A stretch of 64,000 nt of DNA from JADJEK01 sp052034255 (GCA_052034255.1 JBPOIU010000007.1:62001-126000), one strand, 5' to 3'; positions 25,854 through 39,229 are shown, counted from the stretch's first letter. The notes: generated by a model from the letters alone, not told the origin. Numbers and translations: made by a program.

Positions 25854-28800
25854 ATGGAAGTCAAGCACTTCGGGTCGTTCCGTTCGGACTACGACGTTCC
25901 GAATCTCACCGAGATCCAGACGAAGTCGTACGCCGACTTCTTGCAGTCGGACGTTCCGTTCAACCGTCGTGAAAACGTCGGGCTCGAAGCGATCCTGCGC
26001 GAGACGTTCCCGATCCACTCGTACGACAAGACGATGGCGCTCGAGTACGTCGGCTACGACCTCGGCCGCCCGCGCTACACGTCCGACGAGTGCCGCGTGC
26101 TCGGCCTCAGCTACGGCATGCCGTTCAAGGTCCGCGTCCGCCTCGACAAGCCCGATCCGGTCGAGGAGTGGGTCTACCTCGGCGAGATTCCGATCATGGT
26201 CGGTGGCGGTGAATTCATCGTCAACGGCTCCGAGCGCGTCATCGTCTCGCAGTTGCATCGTTCGCCCGGCGTCGACTTCTCCGTCGACGTGCTGCCCGGC
26301 GACAAGCGCATTCACTCGGCGTGGATCATTCCCGAGCGCGGCTCGTGGATCGAGCTCGCCGTGTCGAAGAAGGACGTGCTCCAGATCAAGATCGATCAGA
26401 GCGGTCGCTTCCCGGCCACGACGTTCCTCCGCGCGATGAGCCCGGACTACGGCAGCAACAGTGCGATCATCCGCTTCTTCCACAAGACGAAGAAGGTGAA
26501 GATCTCGACGCCGAAGGAGACCGAGAAGCAACTGCTGAACGCGATCGTCGTTGACGACATCGTGAACACGGAGACCGGCGAGGTCATCGTCCCGCACGGG
26601 ACGCCGGTCACGAAGGAACAGGTCGAGTCGATCCTGAGCGGCAGCATCAAGGACGTCGAAGTCGTCGAAGGCGTCGACGATCCGCTGATCCTGAACTCGC
26701 TGCGCGAGGACGACACGGACAGCCACGAGTCGGCGCTGCTGCGCATCTACAGCCGTCTGCGTCCGGGCAACCCGCCGAACCTCGACAAGGCCAAGGACCT
26801 GTTCCACGAGCGGTTCTTCGACGCGACGCGGTATCGCCTCGGCCGCGTCGGCCGTTTCCGCATCAACCGCAAGTACGGCCAGGACGTGCCGGATTCCGAG
26901 ATGACGCTGAACAAGGCGGACATCCTGAATTCGATCCGCTACATCATGGAGCTGCGCGCTTCCCGCGGTGAAGTCGACGACATCGACCACCTCGGCAACC
27001 GCCGCGTGCGGTCGATCGGCGAGCTCGCCGGCGACGAACTGCGCAAGGGCTTCCTGAAGCTGCGCCGCACCGCGCAGGAGCGCATGAACCTCGAGTCGAT
27101 CGAGACCGCGACGCCGCGGTCGTTGATCAACTCGAAGACGATCTCGTCGGCGATCGAGTACTTCTTCGGTCGCGGCGAGCTGTCGCAAGTCGTCGACCAG
27201 ACGAACCCGCTGTCGCAGTTGACGCACGAGCGTCGCTTGTCGGCACTCGGTCCGGGCGGTTTGAACCGCAAGCGCGCGGGCTTCGAAGTCCGCGACGTCC
27301 ACATCTCGCACTACGGCCGCATCTGTCCGATCGAGACGCCGGAAGGCACGAACATCGGTCTCATCGCGTCGTTGTCGATCTACGCGACGATCGACGAATA
27401 CGGCTTCCTCGTGACGCCGTATCGCGAGGTGAAGAACGGCAAGCTCACCGGCGAAACCAAGCTGCTGCGCGCCGACGAGGAATACGAATCGATCCTCGCG
27501 CCTGCCGACACCTCGATCGACGAGAAGGGCAAGATGCTCGTCGACATGGTGCTGTGCCGGGTGAAGGGCGAATTCGCCGAGCGTCCGCGCAATGAAGTTC
27601 AGTTCATGGACATCTCGCCGCAGCAACTCGTCGGCGTGTCCGCATCGTTGATCCCGTTCCTCGAGCACGACGACGCGAACCGCGCGTTGATGGGATCGAA
27701 CATGCAACGCCAGGCGGTGCCGCTGCTGCGCACCGAGCCGCCGCTGATCGCGACCGGCATGGAGAAGGCCGTCGCCCGCAACTCGGGCATGGTCGTCAAC
27801 GCGCGCAATTCGGGCACGGTCATCTACGTCGATGGGCGTTTGATCAAGATCAAGGCCGACAAGACCGGCGATGAAGACAAGTACGACCTGCGCAAGTTCG
27901 TGGGTCTGAACGAGAAGACGTGCCTCAACCAGCGCCCGATCGTCCGCGAGGGCGACAAGGTGAAGGCCGGCGACGTCATCGCCGACGGCGCGAACACGCA
28001 CAACGGCGAGCTTGCGCTCGGCCGCAACCTGCTCGTCGCCTTCATGATCTGGGACGGATACAACTTCGAAGACGCGATCATCGTCTCGGAGCGACTGGTC
28101 AAGGACGACGTCTACACGTCGATCCACGTCAACGAGTTCGACGTCGAGATCCGCGAGACCAAGCTCGGACGCGAGGAGTTCACGCGGGACATCCCGAACG
28201 TCTCCGAGAAGGCGCTGAAGAACCTCGACGACGGCGGCATCGTCCACGTCGGCACGAAGGTCGGCCCGAACGACATCCTCGTCGGCAAGGTCTCGCCGAA
28301 GTCGAAGTCGGAATTGACGCCGGAAGAGAAGCTGCTGCACGCGATCTTCGGTCGCGCGGGCGAGGACGTGAAGAACGACTCGCTCGAGGTCCCGGCGGGC
28401 GTCGACGGCATCGTGATCGACACGAAGAAGCTGTCGCGCTCGATCGATACTTCGGAAGAGCAGTCGCTGAAGAACCTGCGTGAGATCCGCAAGGCCGAGA
28501 AGGACTTCCTGCAGTACTTCCGCGACGAGCTCCGCACGCTCGTCAACGAGATCCAGGACATCCTCGGCTCGAAGATCAACGACCCGAACACGAAGAAGGC
28601 GATCAAGATCGAGGACACCGAGCTGTACGCCGAGTTGCGTCGGCAGCTCGACGTGATCCGCGAGGTCTGCGTCGAGGCGTACAAGCCGCGCACCGCGGGT
28701 GAGAAGGCGTTCAAGGCCTTCCGCCATCGGTCGGACAACATCGACGTCGCGGAGAACGAGAAGAACAAGCTGGTCAACAAGCTGTCGCGCGGCGACGAAC

Positions 28801-29552
28801 TGCCGACCGGCGTGCTCGAGATGACGAAGGTCTATCTCGCGACGCGCCGCTCGCTGTCGGTCGGCGACAAGATGGCCGGTCGTCACGGCAACAAGGGTGT
28901 CATCTCGAAGATCCTGCCCGAGGAGGACATGCCGTTCCTCGAGGACGGGACTCCGGTCGACATCCTGCTGAACCCGCTCGGCGTGCCGAGCCGTATGAAC
29001 GTCGGCCAGATCCTCGAGACGCATCTCGGCTGGGCCGCGAAGAAGTTGAACTTCCAGGCGATCACGCCGGTGTTCGACGGCGCGACCGAACAGCAGATCG
29101 AAGCCGAGCTCGAGAAGGCCGGCTTGCCGACCGACGGCAAAGTGACGCTGTTCGACGGTCGCACCGGTCAGCCCTTCGATCAGAAGGTGACGGTCGGCTA
29201 CCTGTACATGCTGAAGCTGCACCACCTGGTCGACGACAAGGTCCACGCCCGTGCGACTGGACCGTACTCGTTGATCACGCAACAACCGCTCGGCGGTAAG
29301 GCGCGCTTCGGTGGTCAGCGTTTCGGCGAAATGGAAGTCTGGGCGCTCGAGGCCTATGGCGCCGCGAACATCCTCCAGGAACTGCTCACCGTGAAGTCCG
29401 ACGACGTCGACGGGCGCACGAAGATCTACGAGGCCATGGTGAAGGGCACGAACATCCTCGAACCGGGGACGCCGGTGTCCTTCCACGTGTTGACCAACGA
29501 GATCCGCGGTCTGGCATTGAACATGGAGCTGCACAAGCGCCGCGTTCTGTGA
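25854..29552 (+). CDS. rpoB: RNA polymerase beta subunit
   Basis: A 1232-residue catalytic subunit of RNA polymerase. Recognised stretches are FIVNGSERVIVSQLHRSPG, the fork region ALGPGGLNRKRAGFEVRDVH, ICPIETPEGTNIGLI, GYNFEDAIIVSERLV and the C-terminal MEVWALEAYGAANILQE. In the rifampicin pocket the Asp516, His526 and Ser531 equivalents are kept, but the Phe514 position is Val and the Pro564 position is Thr. ATG 25854 follows GAGAAGGA. It is followed by rpoC after 97 nt. Confidence 0.99.
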   Translation: MEVKHFGSFRSDYDVPNLTEIQTKSYADFLQSDVPFNRRENVGLEAILRETFPIHSYDKTMALEYVGYDLGRPRYTSDECRVLGLSYGMPFKVRVRLDKPDPVEEWVYLGEIPIMVGGGEFIVNGSERVIVSQLHRSPGVDFSVDVLPGDKRIHSAWIIPERGSWIELAVSKKDVLQIKIDQSGRFPATTFLRAMSPDYGSNSAIIRFFHKTKKVKISTPKETEKQLLNAIVVDDIVNTETGEVIVPHGTPVTKEQVESILSGSIKDVEVVEGVDDPLILNSLREDDTDSHESALLRIYSRLRPGNPPNLDKAKDLFHERFFDATRYRLGRVGRFRINRKYGQDVPDSEMTLNKADILNSIRYIMELRASRGEVDDIDHLGNRRVRSIGELAGDELRKGFLKLRRTAQERMNLESIETATPRSLINSKTISSAIEYFFGRGELSQVVDQTNPLSQLTHERRLSALGPGGLNRKRAGFEVRDVHISHYGRICPIETPEGTNIGLIASLSIYATIDEYGFLVTPYREVKNGKLTGETKLLRADEEYESILAPADTSIDEKGKMLVDMVLCRVKGEFAERPRNEVQFMDISPQQLVGVSASLIPFLEHDDANRALMGSNMQRQAVPLLRTEPPLIATGMEKAVARNSGMVVNARNSGTVIYVDGRLIKIKADKTGDEDKYDLRKFVGLNEKTCLNQRPIVREGDKVKAGDVIADGANTHNGELALGRNLLVAFMIWDGYNFEDAIIVSERLVKDDVYTSIHVNEFDVEIRETKLGREEFTRDIPNVSEKALKNLDDGGIVHVGTKVGPNDILVGKVSPKSKSELTPEEKLLHAIFGRAGEDVKNDSLEVPAGVDGIVIDTKKLSRSIDTSEEQSLKNLREIRKAEKDFLQYFRDELRTLVNEIQDILGSKINDPNTKKAIKIEDTELYAELRRQLDVIREVCVEAYKPRTAGEKAFKAFRHRSDNIDVAENEKNKLVNKLSRGDELPTGVLEMTKVYLATRRSLSVGDKMAGRHGNKGVISKILPEEDMPFLEDGTPVDILLNPLGVPSRMNVGQILETHLGWAAKKLNFQAITPVFDGATEQQIEAELEKAGLPTDGKVTLFDGRTGQPFDQKVTVGYLYMLKLHHLVDDKVHARATGPYSLITQQPLGGKARFGGQRFGEMEVWALEAYGAANILQELLTVKSDDVDGRTKIYEAMVKGTNILEPGTPVSFHVLTNEIRGLALNMELHKRRVL

Positions 29553-29649
29553 TCCGCGCCGTCGTGTGTGCCTGATGCGGCGAGTTCGCGCTCGCCGTGC
29601 GCTGTAGCCCTGGCTTCGACGAGAAGTTTGATCGTGAAGGGAGTGTGAC

Positions 29650-33825
<4,176 letters not shown>

Positions 33826-33852
33826 TGCGAGCTCCGGCTCTCGTTTCGTGAC

Positions 33853-33887
33853 GGGCCGGCTCACCGCGAGAAACGGTGGGCCGGTCC
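33853..33887 (+). terminator. hairpin after rpoC
   Basis: A 14-bp stem (33853-33866 and 33874-33887) with two G-T wobbles and a 7-nt loop, 27 nt after the rpoC stop codon. It is followed by TTCGTTGTC and probably ends most rpoBC transcripts before rpsL. Confidence 0.6.
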
Positions 33888-33920
33888 TTCGTTGTCCCGC
33901 GAATGGCGTCCTGCACCGTC

Positions 33921-33949
33921 TTGCGTTCAGGTCGCGTCGTCGCTCTAAT
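33921..33949 (+). promoter_or_regulatory. possible promoter for the rpsL-rpsG-EF-G genes
   Basis: A -10 box TCTAAT (33944-33949) with a 17-nt spacer from a weak -35 TTGCGT (33921-33926), 66 nt upstream of rpsL. The match at -35 is poor, so this is tentative. Confidence 0.35.
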
Positions 33950-34014
33950 CCCCGGTTCTTCGTCGCGCCCAAGAACGGGTGCGCGCAACACGGTTCGAAC
34001 TGTCAGGAAGGCGC

Positions 34015-34389
34015 ATGCCGACGATCAATCAGCTTGTTCGCAAGCCGCGCGTCGTACAGAAGTCGCGTTCGAAGTCCCCGGCGCTCGTCGCCTGTCCGCA
34101 GCGCCGTGGCGTCTGCGTCCAGGTGAAGATCATGACGCCCAAGAAGCCGAACTCGGCGCTTCGAAAGATCGCGCGCGTCAAGCTCTCGACCGGCCGTGAG
34201 ATCACGGCGTACATCCCGGGCGAGAAGCACAACCTGCAGGAACACTCGATCGTGCTCGTGCGCGGTGGCCGTGTGCGCGACCTCCCCGGCGTGCGTTACC
34301 ACATCATCCGCGGCACGCTCGACGCTGCTGGCGTCGGCGACCGCAAGCAGAGCCGGTCCAAGTACGGCGCCAAGCGTCCCAAGAGCTGA
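34015..34389 (+). CDS. rpsL: 30S ribosomal protein S12
   Basis: A 124-residue decoding-centre protein. Family motifs are PTINQLVRKPR, TPKKPNSALRK and HNLQEHSIVLVRGGRV. Lys43 (with Met counted) is kept, but the position of the second streptomycin-site lysine, Lys88, is Arg here (GGRVRDLPGVRYH). The Asp89 that is methylthiolated in E. coli is kept. I chose ATG 34015, preceded by CAGGAAGG, rather than upstream in-frame codons. Confidence 0.98.
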   Translation: MPTINQLVRKPRVVQKSRSKSPALVACPQRRGVCVQVKIMTPKKPNSALRKIARVKLSTGREITAYIPGEKHNLQEHSIVLVRGGRVRDLPGVRYHIIRGTLDAAGVGDRKQSRSKYGAKRPKS

Positions 34390-34405
34390 AAGGGTTCGAC
34401 GTCCG

Positions 34406-34879
34406 ATGCCTCGCAAGTACGTCTCGACGGAACGATTCCTCCAGCCCGACCCGCGCTTCGGATCGAAGCTCGTCTCCCGCTTCGTGAACTGCTTGATGAA
34501 GCAGGGCAAGAAGACGACCGCGCAGGCCGTCTTCTACGAAGCCATCGAGTTGCTCTCGAAGAAGATCCCGGACGCCGAGCCGCTGGCCGCGTTCTCGGAC
34601 GCGCTGAACAACGTCAAGCCGATGGTCGAAGTGCGCAGCAAGCGCGTCGGCGGCGCGACGCTGCAGGTCCCGCACGAAGTGAAGCGTCAACGGCAGCAGT
34701 CCCTCGCCATTCGCTGGGTCATCGACTCGGCGCGCGGCAAGAAGGGCAAGCCGATGGCGAAGCGTCTCGCCGAGGAATTGTTCGACGCCTACAACAAGCA
34801 GGGCGCGGCGTTCACGATGCGTGAGAACACGCACAAGATGGCCGAGGCCAACAAGGCGTTCGCGCACTTCGCCTGGTGA
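34406..34879 (+). CDS. rpsG: 30S ribosomal protein S7
   Basis: A 157-residue 16S rRNA-binding protein that organises the 30S head. It has LVSRFVNCLMKQGKKTTAQ, the NNVKPMVEVRSKRVGGATLQVP segment split across the expected loop, and the RENTHKMAEANKAFAHF end. Length is standard. ATG 34406 is 16 nt after rpsL. Confidence 0.98.
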   Translation: MPRKYVSTERFLQPDPRFGSKLVSRFVNCLMKQGKKTTAQAVFYEAIELLSKKIPDAEPLAAFSDALNNVKPMVEVRSKRVGGATLQVPHEVKRQRQQSLAIRWVIDSARGKKGKPMAKRLAEELFDAYNKQGAAFTMRENTHKMAEANKAFAHFAW

Positions 34880-34981
34880 TGAGGCGCTGACGTCGTGCGG
34901 AACCCGGGGGGCGACGTTCGCCTGCCCGGGTTCCTTGCGTTGAAGGGGCATGGAAGCGGACGTGGTGGAGGCGAGGTCACG

Positions 34982-37039
34982 ATGGCGGTCGAGCTCGCAC
35001 GCATCCGGAACATCGGAATCATCGCTCACATCGACGCGGGCAAGACCACGTTGTCCGAGCGCATCCTGTTCTACACGGGCAAAGAACACCGGATGGGCGA
35101 GGTGCACGAAGGCACCGCGAAGATGGACTACCTGCCCGAAGAGCAGGCGCGTGGCATCACGATCACTTCGGCCGCGACCACCTGTTACTGGAAAGACCAT
35201 CGGATCAACCTGATCGATACGCCCGGTCACGTCGACTTCACCGCCGAAGTCGAGCGTTCGCTGCGCGTGCTCGATGGCGCGGTGGGTGTGTTCTGCGGCG
35301 TCGCCGGCGTCGAAGCGCAGAGCGAGACCGTGTGGCGCCAAGCCGATCGTTATCGCGTGCCGCGACTCGCGTTCGTCAACAAACTCGATCGCATCGGCGC
35401 GGACTTCGATCGTGTCGTCGAGCACATCCGCAAACGCCTGGGCGCGAAGCCGCTGCCGCTCGTGATGCCCATGGGGCGCGAGAAGGAGCTGTTCGGGATC
35501 GTCGACCTGGTGCGCATGCAGGCGATCACGTTTCGCGACGACGACCAGGGTTCGACGCCCGTCCTCGGCCCGATCCCGTCCGATCTCGTCGACGCGGCGA
35601 ACGAGCGACGCGCCCACTTGGTCGAGACGCTCGCCGACGTCGTCGATGCGATCGCCGACAAGTACTTGGCGGATCAACCGCTGACGGACGCCGAGATCGA
35701 CGCGGGCATCCGCGCCGCGACGTTGGCGTTCAAGATCGTGCCGGTGCTCGCGGGCTCCGCGCTGAAGAACAAAGGCGTGCAGCATCTGCTCGACGCGGTG
35801 CTGCGCTATCTGCCGTCGCCGACCGACGTCCCGCCGACCGAAGGCCAAGTCCCCGGCAAGGACAAGACCGTCACGCGCCAACCCGATCCCAAGGCGCCGC
35901 TGACCGCGCTGGTGTTCAAGACGCTGCACGACTCGCACGGCGAGATCGCGTTCGTGCGGATCTACTCGGGCACGCTGCGGCCCGGCGACGCGCTGTTCAA
36001 TCCGCGCGTCGAGAAGCAAGAGCGCATCGGTCGCCTCTACCTGATGCACGCCGACGAACGCGAAGCGATCGAATCCGCTGGACCGGGCGAGATCGTCGGC
36101 GCCATCGGGCTGAAATTCACCGCGACCGGCGACACGTTGTGTCCGAGGCACGACCTGATCGCGCTCGAAGGCATGCGCTTTCCCGAAACCGTGATCGACA
36201 TGTCGATCGAGCCGAAGACGTCGCGCGACAAGGACGTCCTCGAGCAGTCGCTCGGCGTGTTGGCGAAGGACGACCCGACGTTCCGTTGGTCGCTCGATCA
36301 AGAAACCGGACAGACGATCATTTCGGGGATGGGGGAGCTCCACCTCGAGATCCTGAAGAACCGCCTGTTGTCCGACTTCCACGTCGAGGCTCGCGTCGGG
36401 CAACCCCGCGTCGCCTACAAGCAAACGATCGCGGCGACCGGTGTCGGCGAGGCCGAGTTCAAGAAGACCATCGCCGGCAAGAACCTCTACGCCCGCGTGC
36501 GCCTGCGCATCGAACCGGACCCCGCCGCCGCGAAGTTCGAGTTCAAGAGCCAGATCGAACAGACCGCGTTGCCGCGCCCATTCATGGCGGCGATCGAAAG
36601 CGGCGCGCGGAGCGAGGCGATCTCCGGCCTCGGGCTCGGCTACTCGGTGATCCGCGTTCGTGTGGTCTTGGAAGACGCGACCGCGATCGACGGCGAATCG
36701 AACGACACCGCGTTCTCCGTCGCCGCGGAAGACGCGTTCGAGGCCGCGATGCAGGCCGGTGGCGTCCAATTGCTCGAGCCGATCATGCAGTTCGAGATTC
36801 GGACCCCCTCCGAGTACATGAAGAACGTGATCGGCGACCTGAACACGCGCCGCAGCGAGGTGTCCGAGCTCATCGCCGACGAGGAACCCGTCTTACTGCG
36901 CGGCAAGATGCCGCTGTCGGAGACGTTCGGCTACTCGACTCAGATCCGGAGCCTGTCGCAGGGGCGTGCATCGTTCGCGATGGAACCCAGCGACTACGCC
37001 GTCGTTCCGCCCGAAGTCTCGAAGCGACTGTTGATCTGA
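34982..37039 (+). CDS. fusA: elongation factor G, divergent type
   Basis: A 685-residue translational GTPase in the usual str-operon place after rpsG. G1 is AHIDAGKTT, G2 includes ARGITITSAAT, G3 is DTPGHVDF and G4 is NKLD. Domains II-V are all present and GEIVGAIGLKFTATGDTLC is typical. Domain IV is unusual: the loop I motif SGGRGQYG of canonical EF-G is replaced by IAGKNLYA (about 497-504), and the position of E. coli His583 is Ile569. Such changes occur in specialised EF-G subfamilies (EF-G2, spdEFG). Strong Shine-Dalgarno GGAGGCGAGG before ATG 34982. A canonical EF-G may exist elsewhere. Confidence 0.9.
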   Translation: MAVELARIRNIGIIAHIDAGKTTLSERILFYTGKEHRMGEVHEGTAKMDYLPEEQARGITITSAATTCYWKDHRINLIDTPGHVDFTAEVERSLRVLDGAVGVFCGVAGVEAQSETVWRQADRYRVPRLAFVNKLDRIGADFDRVVEHIRKRLGAKPLPLVMPMGREKELFGIVDLVRMQAITFRDDDQGSTPVLGPIPSDLVDAANERRAHLVETLADVVDAIADKYLADQPLTDAEIDAGIRAATLAFKIVPVLAGSALKNKGVQHLLDAVLRYLPSPTDVPPTEGQVPGKDKTVTRQPDPKAPLTALVFKTLHDSHGEIAFVRIYSGTLRPGDALFNPRVEKQERIGRLYLMHADEREAIESAGPGEIVGAIGLKFTATGDTLCPRHDLIALEGMRFPETVIDMSIEPKTSRDKDVLEQSLGVLAKDDPTFRWSLDQETGQTIISGMGELHLEILKNRLLSDFHVEARVGQPRVAYKQTIAATGVGEAEFKKTIAGKNLYARVRLRIEPDPAAAKFEFKSQIEQTALPRPFMAAIESGARSEAISGLGLGYSVIRVRVVLEDATAIDGESNDTAFSVAAEDAFEAAMQAGGVQLLEPIMQFEIRTPSEYMKNVIGDLNTRRSEVSELIADEEPVLLRGKMPLSETFGYSTQIRSLSQGRASFAMEPSDYAVVPPEVSKRLLI

Positions 37040-37129
37040 CGATGCGCGGAATCCCAGCTCCATCGACCCCGAACCCGTGTGTTTCGCCGTCTTGTTCCGA
37101 CTTTCTCCGTGTCCAGGCCGGGTACCCCG

Positions 37130-37157
37130 TTGACAGTGCGAGGTGCCTTCATAGAAT
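37130..37157 (+). promoter_or_regulatory. promoter of the S10 operon
   Basis: A consensus -35 TTGACA (37130-37135), a 16-nt spacer and a near-consensus -10 TAGAAT (37152-37157). The start of rpsJ lies about 170 nt downstream, leaving a long leader (about 37164-37329) that could carry the L4-type feedback control known for S10 operons. I found no clear L4-site structure. The rest of the 290-bp gap holds no gene. Confidence 0.8.
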
Positions 37158-37329
37158 GCCTGGTCTTTGTTTCGCATCCATAACTGAGCAACAGGTTTAG
37201 CCCTCCAACCACCCAAACGGGGGGCAAAACCATGTCGGTTGGGATCCCCGGCTTGACGCGGGAGCCGCTCTCGCGTCGGGCCGTCGTTGTCTTTCATTCC
37301 GACCGTCGACTCGTGAGGACGAGCCTCCG

Positions 37330-37638
37330 ATGCTGAACCAGAAAATCACGATCCGCCTCGAGGCGTACGATCACCGCTCGCTCGATACGTCGGCGATGGA
37401 GATCGTCGACACGGCCAAGCGCACGGGCGCCCGCGTTGCGGGTCCCATTCCGCTGCCGACGCGCATCGAGCGTTACACGGTGTTGCGATCGCCGCACATC
37501 GACAAGAAGAGCCGCGAGCAGTTCGAGATCCGAACGCACAAGCGACTCATCTACATCACCGATCCGACCGCGAAGACGGTCGACTCCATCAGCCGGCTGA
37601 ACCTGCCGGCCGGCGTCGACATCCGGGTCAAGGTCTGA
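37330..37638 (+). CDS. rpsJ: 30S ribosomal protein S10
   Basis: A 102-residue ribosomal protein that also pairs with NusB in antitermination. It has IRLEAYDHRSLDTSAMEIVD, GPIPLPTRIERYTVLRSPH, and the HKRLIYITDPTAKTVD segment. First gene of the S10 operon, with GTCGACTCGTGAGGACGAG-type spacing upstream of ATG 37330 (GAGGA present). Confidence 0.98.
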   Translation: MLNQKITIRLEAYDHRSLDTSAMEIVDTAKRTGARVAGPIPLPTRIERYTVLRSPHIDKKSREQFEIRTHKRLIYITDPTAKTVDSISRLNLPAGVDIRVKV

Positions 37639-37654
37639 GACGGGAGACCGAGCG

Positions 37655-38311
37655 ATGCCAGCTCCGAAGTTCCTCCTCGGCCGCAAGGTCGGAATGACCC
37701 AGATCCATCGCGGCGACGAAGGGGACGTCGTTCCCGTCACCGTGATCTCGGCCGGTCCCTGTGTCGTGTCGCAGGTGAAGACCGTCGAGAGCGACGGCTA
37801 TCTCGCGCTGCAGCTCGCGTTCGAAGAGTGCCGCGAGAAGGTCAAGTCGAAGCCGCTGAACGGCCACTTCAAGAAGCAGGGCGTCAAGACGCACCGCTTC
37901 CTGCGCGAAGTCCGCCTGAAGGAGCCGACCGATCTGAAGGTCGGCGACACCATCAAGGCCGACGTGTTCGCCGCGGGTGAGAAGGTCGACATCATCGGAA
38001 CCGTCAAGGGTCGCGGTTTCCAGGGCGTCATGCGCGTCTGGAACTTCGGCCACAAGCCCGAAGCGCACGGCAACATGAACCAGCGCGGACCGGGCTCGAT
38101 CGGCATGCACACCCGCCCGGGTGAAGTGCTGAAGGGTCACCGCATGGCGACCCACTGGGGCGACGAGCGCTGCACCATGCGCAACCTCGAGGTCGTCGAC
38201 GTCGACGCCGAGAAGAATGCGGTGTTGGTCTACGGCTCTGTTCCGGGCAACCGTGGCGACTTCGTGATGATCCGCGCCGCCAAGGCGTGCCGTCCGAAGA
38301 AGACTTCGTGA
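37655..38311 (+). CDS. rplC: 50S ribosomal protein L3
   Basis: A 218-residue protein reaching into the peptidyl-transferase centre. It starts PKFLLGRKVGMTQI and has the VKGRGFQGVMRVWNF and HGNMNQRGPGSIGMH segments. The loop that in E. coli reads GSIGQNQTPG and carries methylated Gln150 reads GSIGMHTRPG here, and GKKMAGQMG reads GHRMATHWG. ATG 37655, 16 nt after rpsJ. Confidence 0.97.
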   Translation: MPAPKFLLGRKVGMTQIHRGDEGDVVPVTVISAGPCVVSQVKTVESDGYLALQLAFEECREKVKSKPLNGHFKKQGVKTHRFLREVRLKEPTDLKVGDTIKADVFAAGEKVDIIGTVKGRGFQGVMRVWNFGHKPEAHGNMNQRGPGSIGMHTRPGEVLKGHRMATHWGDERCTMRNLEVVDVDAEKNAVLVYGSVPGNRGDFVMIRAAKACRPKKTS

Positions 38312-38322
38312 GGGTGATGACC

Positions 38323-38955
38323 ATGGTCGAAGTGACCTGCTTCAACGGAAAGAGCGGCGGCGTCGCGAAGATCGACGTCGATGCGGCGCCGTTCGGCGAG
38401 AAGGTGCGCAAGCGCCTGATGCGCCACGCATTCCTGCACTACGCGGCCGCGCATCGCGCCGGCACGCACTCGACGCTGACGCGCGCCGAGGTCAACTTCA
38501 ACACGCGCAAGCCGTGGAAGCAGAAGGGCACGGGGCGCGCGCGTTCCGGCGACTTCTCGTCTCCGCTGTGGCGCAAGGGTGGTATCGCGCTCGGTCCGAA
38601 GCCGCGCGGGTATGCGACCAACCTTCCCCGCCGGATGCGCATCGAGGCGCTGCGTTCGTCGCTGCTCGGCAAGCTGAACGACGGCGAGCTGAAGCTGCTC
38701 GACGGCGTCACGTTTGACGTGCCGAAGACGAAGCAGGCCGCCGGCATCCTGAAGTCGCTCGGCATTTCGTACGAGCGAACGCTGGTCGTCGTCGCCGAGC
38801 GTGGCGAGGGCTTCGTGCGTTCGTTCCGCAACCTCCCGAACGTCGACATCCGCATGGCGACCGACCTGAACGCGGAGCACGTGCTGCTCAGCAAGTTCGT
38901 CGTGGTGGATCGCCGCGCGCTGGAGCAGATCCTGGAGCGCCTCTCCGATGCGTGA
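38323..38955 (+). CDS. rplD: 50S ribosomal protein L4
   Basis: A 210-residue protein lining the exit tunnel; in E. coli it also represses the S10 operon. The tunnel loop TRKPWKQKGTGRARSG is standard and is followed by SSPLWRKGG. I prefer ATG 38323 (AGGG 8 nt upstream) over ATG 38317, two codons earlier. Its end overlaps rplW by 8 nt. Confidence 0.96.
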   Translation: MVEVTCFNGKSGGVAKIDVDAAPFGEKVRKRLMRHAFLHYAAAHRAGTHSTLTRAEVNFNTRKPWKQKGTGRARSGDFSSPLWRKGGIALGPKPRGYATNLPRRMRIEALRSSLLGKLNDGELKLLDGVTFDVPKTKQAAGILKSLGISYERTLVVVAERGEGFVRSFRNLPNVDIRMATDLNAEHVLLSKFVVVDRRALEQILERLSDA

Positions 38956-39229
38956 TCCACACATCATCGTCAAGCGCCCGCTCGTCACCGAGAAGGGCTC
39001 GTTCCTGTCCGAGCGCTCGAACATGTACACGTTCGAAGTCGTCGGCGACGCGAACAAGGTCGAGATCCGCAAGGCGATCGAGTCCCTGTTCAAGGTGAAC
39101 GTGGTCGGCGTCAACACCGCCGTCCGTAAGGGCAAGGTCAAGGGGCTCGGCTGGCGGACGTACGCGCGCCCCAACCTCAAGCGTGCGCTGGTCAAGCTGA
39201 AGCCTGGCCAGACCATCGAATTCGTCTGA
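38948..39229 (+). CDS. rplW: 50S ribosomal protein L23
   Basis: A 93-residue protein at the tunnel exit, a docking site for signal recognition particle and trigger factor. It has the typical IIVKRPLVTEKG start, the NKVEIRKAIESLFKVNVVGV segment and the KRALVKLKPGQTIEF end. ATG 38948 lies inside the end of rplD (8-nt overlap). Confidence 0.97.
   Translation: MRDPHIIVKRPLVTEKGSFLSERSNMYTFEVVGDANKVEIRKAIESLFKVNVVGVNTAVRKGKVKGLGWRTYARPNLKRALVKLKPGQTIEFV

Noticed and set aside
37158..37329. Possible L4-binding leader of the S10 operon
   Set aside because: The long leader is suggestive, but I could not draw a structure resembling the known regulatory hairpins.
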